Assembly: GCA_030830145.1 (NCBI GenBank)
Contig: JAURNO010000093.1
Span: 1 to 8,910, forward strand
DNA length: 8,910 nucleotides
Source: Verrucomicrobiota bacterium
GTDB taxonomy: Bacteria > Verrucomicrobiota > Verrucomicrobiia > Opitutales > Seribacteraceae
Reading direction: 5' to 3'
Shown here: positions 6,268 through 8,910 of the stretch, piece by piece
Numbering within the stretch: position 1 is the first letter of the stretch
How the letters are laid out: each line of letters begins with the position of its first letter
Notes under the pieces: generated by a model
Told to the model about the DNA's origin: nothing
What the model saw: only the letters and a program-made list of their open reading frames with translations
The model's database searches: none
Position numbers and translations under genes: made by a program

Positions 6268-6861
6268 CTAGAGGTGGCGGGCAAGCTCCCGGACCTCCCT
6301 TCTCCTCGGACATCCAATCTCATGTCCGTTCACCATTCCGACCGCTTGCATGAAGGCATACGAGATAACCGGGCCGCAAAATTTAAAGCCTTTGGATTTC
6401 AAGTCCTTGGCCAAAGTTTCGCTTTCGACTGACTGAACGGGGTGCTCTTTGTAACATTCGATTGGTTCATCGATGGGGCTCCCATTTACGAAACCCCACA
6501 GGTAATTGGAAAACGCTCCCGTGCCCGCCTCCATGATATTGAGGTAACAACGGGCATTGCCGATGGTGGCGCGAATTTTTAATTCCGAGCGAATGATGGA
6601 TCTGTCTTGGAGTAGCCTTTTTACCTCCGCTTCGCCGTAATCGGCTATTTTTTGAGGGCAAAACTGATCGAATGCACAACGAAAGGACTCCCTTTTGTAT
6701 AAAATGGTTCGCCATGAGAGCCCGGCTTGAAAACCATCCAATACGAGTTTCTCGAAGAGCTGGCGGTCGTCGTATTCCGGTACACCCCATTCCTCGTCAT
6801 GGTAGGCACGGTAAAGAACATCGTCCACGGGAGCCCATGAACATGGGGTTTGGGCTTTCAT
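6268..6861 (-). CDS. tag: DNA-3-methyladenine glycosylase I
   Basis: This 197-residue cytoplasmic base-excision repair enzyme removes 3-methyladenine from alkylated DNA. It aligns over its full length with E. coli Tag: RAYHDEEWGVPE (18-29), LDGFQAGLSW (41-50), IIGNARAYL-like IGNARCYL (100-107), FKFCGP (159-164) and YAFMQAVGMVNGH (168-180). The four zinc ligands of the Tag 'zinc snap' are all present: C7, H21, H180 and C184. The base-pocket residues correspond to E. coli Y16 (Y20), W46 (W50) and E38, which is Asp here (D42), a conservative change. The start is ATG 6861, which places C7 as expected near the N terminus. It is divergent from fbp and convergent with the DUF1501 gene. No link to the neighbouring catabolic genes is evident; it appears to be a stand-alone housekeeping gene. 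Confidence 0.96.
   Translation of the reverse strand: MKAQTPCSWAPVDDVLYRAYHDEEWGVPEYDDRQLFEKLVLDGFQAGLSWRTILYKRESFRCAFDQFCPQKIADYGEAEVKRLLQDRSIIRSELKIRATIGNARCYLNIMEAGTGAFSNYLWGFVNGSPIDEPIECYKEHPVQSVESETLAKDLKSKGFKFCGPVISYAFMQAVGMVNGHEIGCPRRREVRELARHL
6271..6297. terminator. Candidate bidirectional hairpin between convergent DUF1501 and tag
   Basis: GAGGT-gg-CGGG-caagct-CCCG-g-ACCTC forms a 5+4 bp GC-rich stem with a small asymmetric internal loop and a 6-nt loop. It begins 8 nt after the DUF1501 stop and lies within the last codons of tag. There is no T-rich tract after it on either strand, so it is not a textbook intrinsic terminator. It may help end or stabilise both transcripts, since there is no other room between the two genes. 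Confidence 0.35.
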
Positions 6862-7011
6862 TGTATTCGATAGGGAAGAGCCTTCGATAACGGAGTGGAG
6901 TCAACCTGTCTTTTTTTCATTGAGGAGGCTTTTGCAATCTTCCTTGGACTTGTTTGGCAATCATGCTAGAAACCAAATTCCGAAACCCAAAACAAATACA
7001 TCTTATTCTCC
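6862..7011. promoter_or_regulatory. Divergent intergenic region between tag and fbp
   Basis: The 150-bp spacer separates two divergent genes and should hold both promoters. For fbp there is a good sigma70-like pair (separate entry). For tag, reading the minus strand, TTGACT occurs at 6905-6900 but without a matching -10 at the right distance. TTCGATA occurs twice as a direct repeat with a 17-bp period (6866-6872 and 6883-6889) just before the tag start; it could be a regulator site or chance. Confidence 0.35.
6944..6972 (+). promoter_or_regulatory. Putative sigma70-type promoter of fbp
   Basis: TTGGAC (6944-6949) and TAGAAA (6967-6972) are separated by exactly 17 bp. The hexamers resemble the -35 and -10 consensus, and the expected transcript would start about 30 nt before the fbp ATG. 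No clear Shine-Dalgarno sequence follows, which is common in this kind of genome. Confidence 0.4.
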
Positions 7012-8016
7012 ATGGCCGATAACAGTTCATCCATTATTACCGCGCAGCAACATATCATGCGCGAACAAAAACGCTTCGCGGGAGCTTCTGGAGAATTTTC
7101 CTTCCTCCTTTCCGGTATTACTCTGGCAACGAAAATGATTCAAGCGGAGGTCAGAAGAGCCGGTCTAAACGATGTCCTCGGTGAGCATGGAGAGATTAAC
7201 GTACAAGGTGAAATTCAGCAAAAATTGGATGTCATTTCCAACGAAGCATTGGTTCATTGTCTGAGCGCCCGTGAAAGCATAGGTGTTCTCGCTTCGGAGG
7301 AAAACGAAGAACCGATGCTTGTGCACAAGGGCTCGGAAGAGGCCAAGTACGCCGTAGTTTTCGATCCCTTGGACGGTTCATCGAATATCGACGTGAACGT
7401 AAGCGTGGGCACGACTTTTTCCATCTTGAGAAAACCGGACGACGTCTCCATGGACAACCCCGAGGACTGGGTTTTGCAACCGGGCAGCAAGCAAATTGCA
7501 GCTGGTTACGTCGTGTACGGCTCATCGACCATCTTGGTGTACAGTGCGGGCGATGGTGTCCATGGCTTTACCTTGGACCCCGCAATCGGGGCTTATGTCT
7601 TGAGTCACCCCAATATGACCATGCCCGAGCAAGGAAAATATTATTCGGTAAACGAGGCCTATCGTGACGGTTTCCCACCGAGGTATGGCGAGTATATTGA
7701 TCGTTTGCGCTCAGGGGTTTTGGGAAGAAAGTATGCATCGCGTTACATTGGCTCCATGGTTGCCGACTTCCACCGTACCCTTCTCAAAGGAGGAGTCTTT
7801 CTTTACCCACCCACCGAAGATAACAAAGAGGGTAAACTCCGTTTGCTTTATGAGGCTAATCCAGTTGCATTTCTTGCCGAACAAGCGGGCGGAACAGCAA
7901 TCGACGGAGAGAAGAGAATACTTGATATCCAACCCTCCAGCATTCACCAAAGAACCCCTTTGGTAGTCGGAAGCCGTGTGGAACTGGCTGATTTTGAGCG
8001 CTTCGTTCAAAAGTAA
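7012..8016 (+). CDS. fbp: Fructose-1,6-bisphosphatase class I
   Basis: The 334-residue cytoplasmic enzyme hydrolyses fructose-1,6-bisphosphate to fructose-6-phosphate in gluconeogenesis, and in the Calvin or pentose pathways where these are present. Class I identity is clear: metal ligands E96-E97 in ASEENEE, the signature FDPLDGSSNIDVN (117-129) with D118 and D121, the substrate-phosphate segment RYIGSMVADFHR (244-255), and LYEANPVAFLAEQAGG (279-294) with metal ligand E281. The C terminus ends normally with HQRTPLVVGS and a short helix. Length is typical and nothing is missing. The start is ATG 7012; the N-terminal helix ITAQQHIMREQ fits the family. A candidate promoter lies just upstream. 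The CBM9/DUF5916 gene begins 40 bp after the stop on the same strand, with no terminator seen between them, so read-through is possible. In a bacterium living on polymers such as uronates or other sugars and acids, fbp would supply hexose phosphates; that link is general, not specific to this locus. Confidence 0.97.
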   Translation: MADNSSSIITAQQHIMREQKRFAGASGEFSFLLSGITLATKMIQAEVRRAGLNDVLGEHGEINVQGEIQQKLDVISNEALVHCLSARESIGVLASEENEEPMLVHKGSEEAKYAVVFDPLDGSSNIDVNVSVGTTFSILRKPDDVSMDNPEDWVLQPGSKQIAAGYVVYGSSTILVYSAGDGVHGFTLDPAIGAYVLSHPNMTMPEQGKYYSVNEAYRDGFPPRYGEYIDRLRSGVLGRKYASRYIGSMVADFHRTLLKGGVFLYPPTEDNKEGKLRLLYEANPVAFLAEQAGGTAIDGEKRILDIQPSSIHQRTPLVVGSRVELADFERFVQK

Positions 8017-8056
8017 TTAGGATCTTTTTGTCCCTTTGGGCTTTCAATCGGACAAC

Positions 8057-8910
8057 ATGATGAGCATGTCGGTTGTTAAATTGAGTGCTGCGTCCTTGAG
8101 AAAAACATTTTGGTTTTTGACTTGTTCGTACATGGGCTTGATCACATCTCTTGCCGAAGTTCCACCCCACACGGACAAGAAAACATCCCTTGTTCTCAGG
8201 CAGGTGGAGCAAGCTCCCGTAATTGATGGAAACCTAAGCGACATCTGTTGGCGTACTGCGCCGGTAGCGGAGAACTTCATCCAAAGACAACCCGTTGAAG
8301 GTCAGCCTGCAACCGAGGGAACTGAAGTCAGGATTTGCCGTAACGAAACCACTCTTTTTCTCGCAGTGCGCTGTTACGACGCAAAGCCCGATGAAATCGT
8401 AGCAACCGTAATGCAAAGGGACGCAACAGTCAAAGGCGACGATTATTTCTTCGTTCTGATTGATCCCTATCAGCGTGGTCGCGACGGTTACTATTTCAGG
8501 ACGAATGCCAACGGAGCCAAAGGTGAGGGTTTGATCAATTCAGACTACAGTAAGCCAAATATGGATTGGGATACGATTTGGGAGGTAAAATCGAATATTG
8601 ACGAGTTTGGATGGACTGCTGAATTTGCAATTCCGTTCAGGAGTATTCCCTTCGATCTTTCTTCTGCATCATGGGGCATTGATTTCGGTCGATGGTTTGC
8701 TGGAAACCAGGAACGCTCGAGGTGGGTTGGTTTTGCCCGGGAGCGCCAGTGGTTTTCGATCGAAGAGACAGGTGTGATCGAGGGGATGGAAGACCTGGAA
8801 ACAGGTAAGGGAATAGATTTCAAGCCCTATGTCTTGGCCAAATACTTCTCAACCGAAGAAAATGACGACTTTGATTTTGAAAGCGGGTTTGACTTGTTTT
8901 ACCAATGGAC
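8057..8910 (+). CDS. CBM9-like / DUF5916 putative outer-membrane beta-barrel protein, N-terminal part
   Basis: The reading frame is open from ATG 8057 to the window end (284 full codons plus two bases), so the 3' part is missing. ATGs at 8060 and 8066 are possible alternative starts. A signal peptide is present (LRKTFWFLTCSYMGLITSLA, cleavage after about residue 33). Residues 50-195 or so match the carbohydrate-binding family 9-like domain: APVIDGNLSDICW (53-65), TEVRICRNETTLFLAVRCYD (89-108), DDYFFVLIDP (128-137), YYFRTNANGAKGEG (145-158), WDTIWEVKS and WTAEFAIPFRSIPF (186-199). The following WGIDFGRWFAGNQERSRW (206-223) and DFKPYVLAKY (254-263) are typical of the DUF5916 region, which is predicted to form an outer-membrane beta barrel. 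Such proteins are frequent in Bacteroidetes, Verrucomicrobia and Gemmatimonadetes; their function is not established, with glycan or envelope roles suggested. It follows fbp by 40 bp. No good ribosome binding site is seen. Confidence 0.88.
   Translation, partial: MMSMSVVKLSAASLRKTFWFLTCSYMGLITSLAEVPPHTDKKTSLVLRQVEQAPVIDGNLSDICWRTAPVAENFIQRQPVEGQPATEGTEVRICRNETTLFLAVRCYDAKPDEIVATVMQRDATVKGDDYFFVLIDPYQRGRDGYYFRTNANGAKGEGLINSDYSKPNMDWDTIWEVKSNIDEFGWTAEFAIPFRSIPFDLSSASWGIDFGRWFAGNQERSRWVGFARERQWFSIEETGVIEGMEDLETGKGIDFKPYVLAKYFSTEENDDFDFESGFDLFYQW

Noticed and set aside
5928..6323. 131-codon minus-strand frame that could extend across the tag/DUF1501 junction
   Set aside because: It overlaps the conserved C-terminal motifs of DUF1501 in antisense and has no identifiable product.
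7711..8280. Minus-strand frames across the 3' end of fbp and the start of the CBM9 gene
   Set aside because: Both sense genes have full family signatures; the antisense frames have none.

Overview
The window looks like chromosomal DNA from a heterotrophic, probably marine, member of the PVC superphylum (Verrucomicrobia or Planctomycetes; I lean to Verrucomicrobia but cannot prove it). The grounds are several secreted Cys-type sulfatases, a Tat-exported DUF1501 protein, leucine-rich repeats of the 24-residue planctomycete/verrucomicrobial type, a CBM9/DUF5916 outer-membrane protein, and few clear Shine-Dalgarno sequences. Base composition looks close to even. I found no rRNA, tRNA, CRISPR array, insertion sequence, integrase or phage gene.

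Left half, minus strand (3809 down to 1): a compact putative operon. It starts with an iduronate-2-sulfatase-like S1 sulfatase (3809-2352). A secreted alpha/beta-hydrolase esterase with a GTG start follows after 4 bp (2347-1415), then an M90/MtfA-like zinc peptidase with N-terminal membrane segments that overlaps it by an ATGA (1418-477). After 47 bp comes a second, different sulfatase (429-1) that is cut by the window edge. Two exported sulfatases plus an exported esterase suggest stepwise removal of sulfate and acyl groups from a sulfated glycan. The peptidase is the unexpected member.

Middle, plus strand: a 135-bp divergent spacer separates that operon from an exported protein (3945-4865). 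It carries four exact 24-residue leucine-rich repeats, a proline-rich linker and a C-terminal domain that aligns without gaps to the core of the von Hippel-Lindau (VHL) beta domain. A Tat-exported DUF1501 protein follows after 39 bp (4905-6263). This pair is the least ordinary part of the window. DUF1501 proteins of this clade usually sit beside DUF1549/DUF1553 cytochrome-type proteins, and none is present here.

Right part: DNA-3-methyladenine glycosylase I (tag, 6861-6268, minus) converges on the DUF1501 gene with 4 bp between stop codons and a strong GC-rich hairpin over the junction. Class I fructose-1,6-bisphosphatase (fbp, 7012-8016, plus) is divergent from tag and has a plausible promoter at 6944-6972. 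It is followed after 40 bp by the start of a CBM9-like/DUF5916 protein (8057 to the window edge). These last genes are housekeeping or general surface functions with no obvious link to the sulfatase operon.
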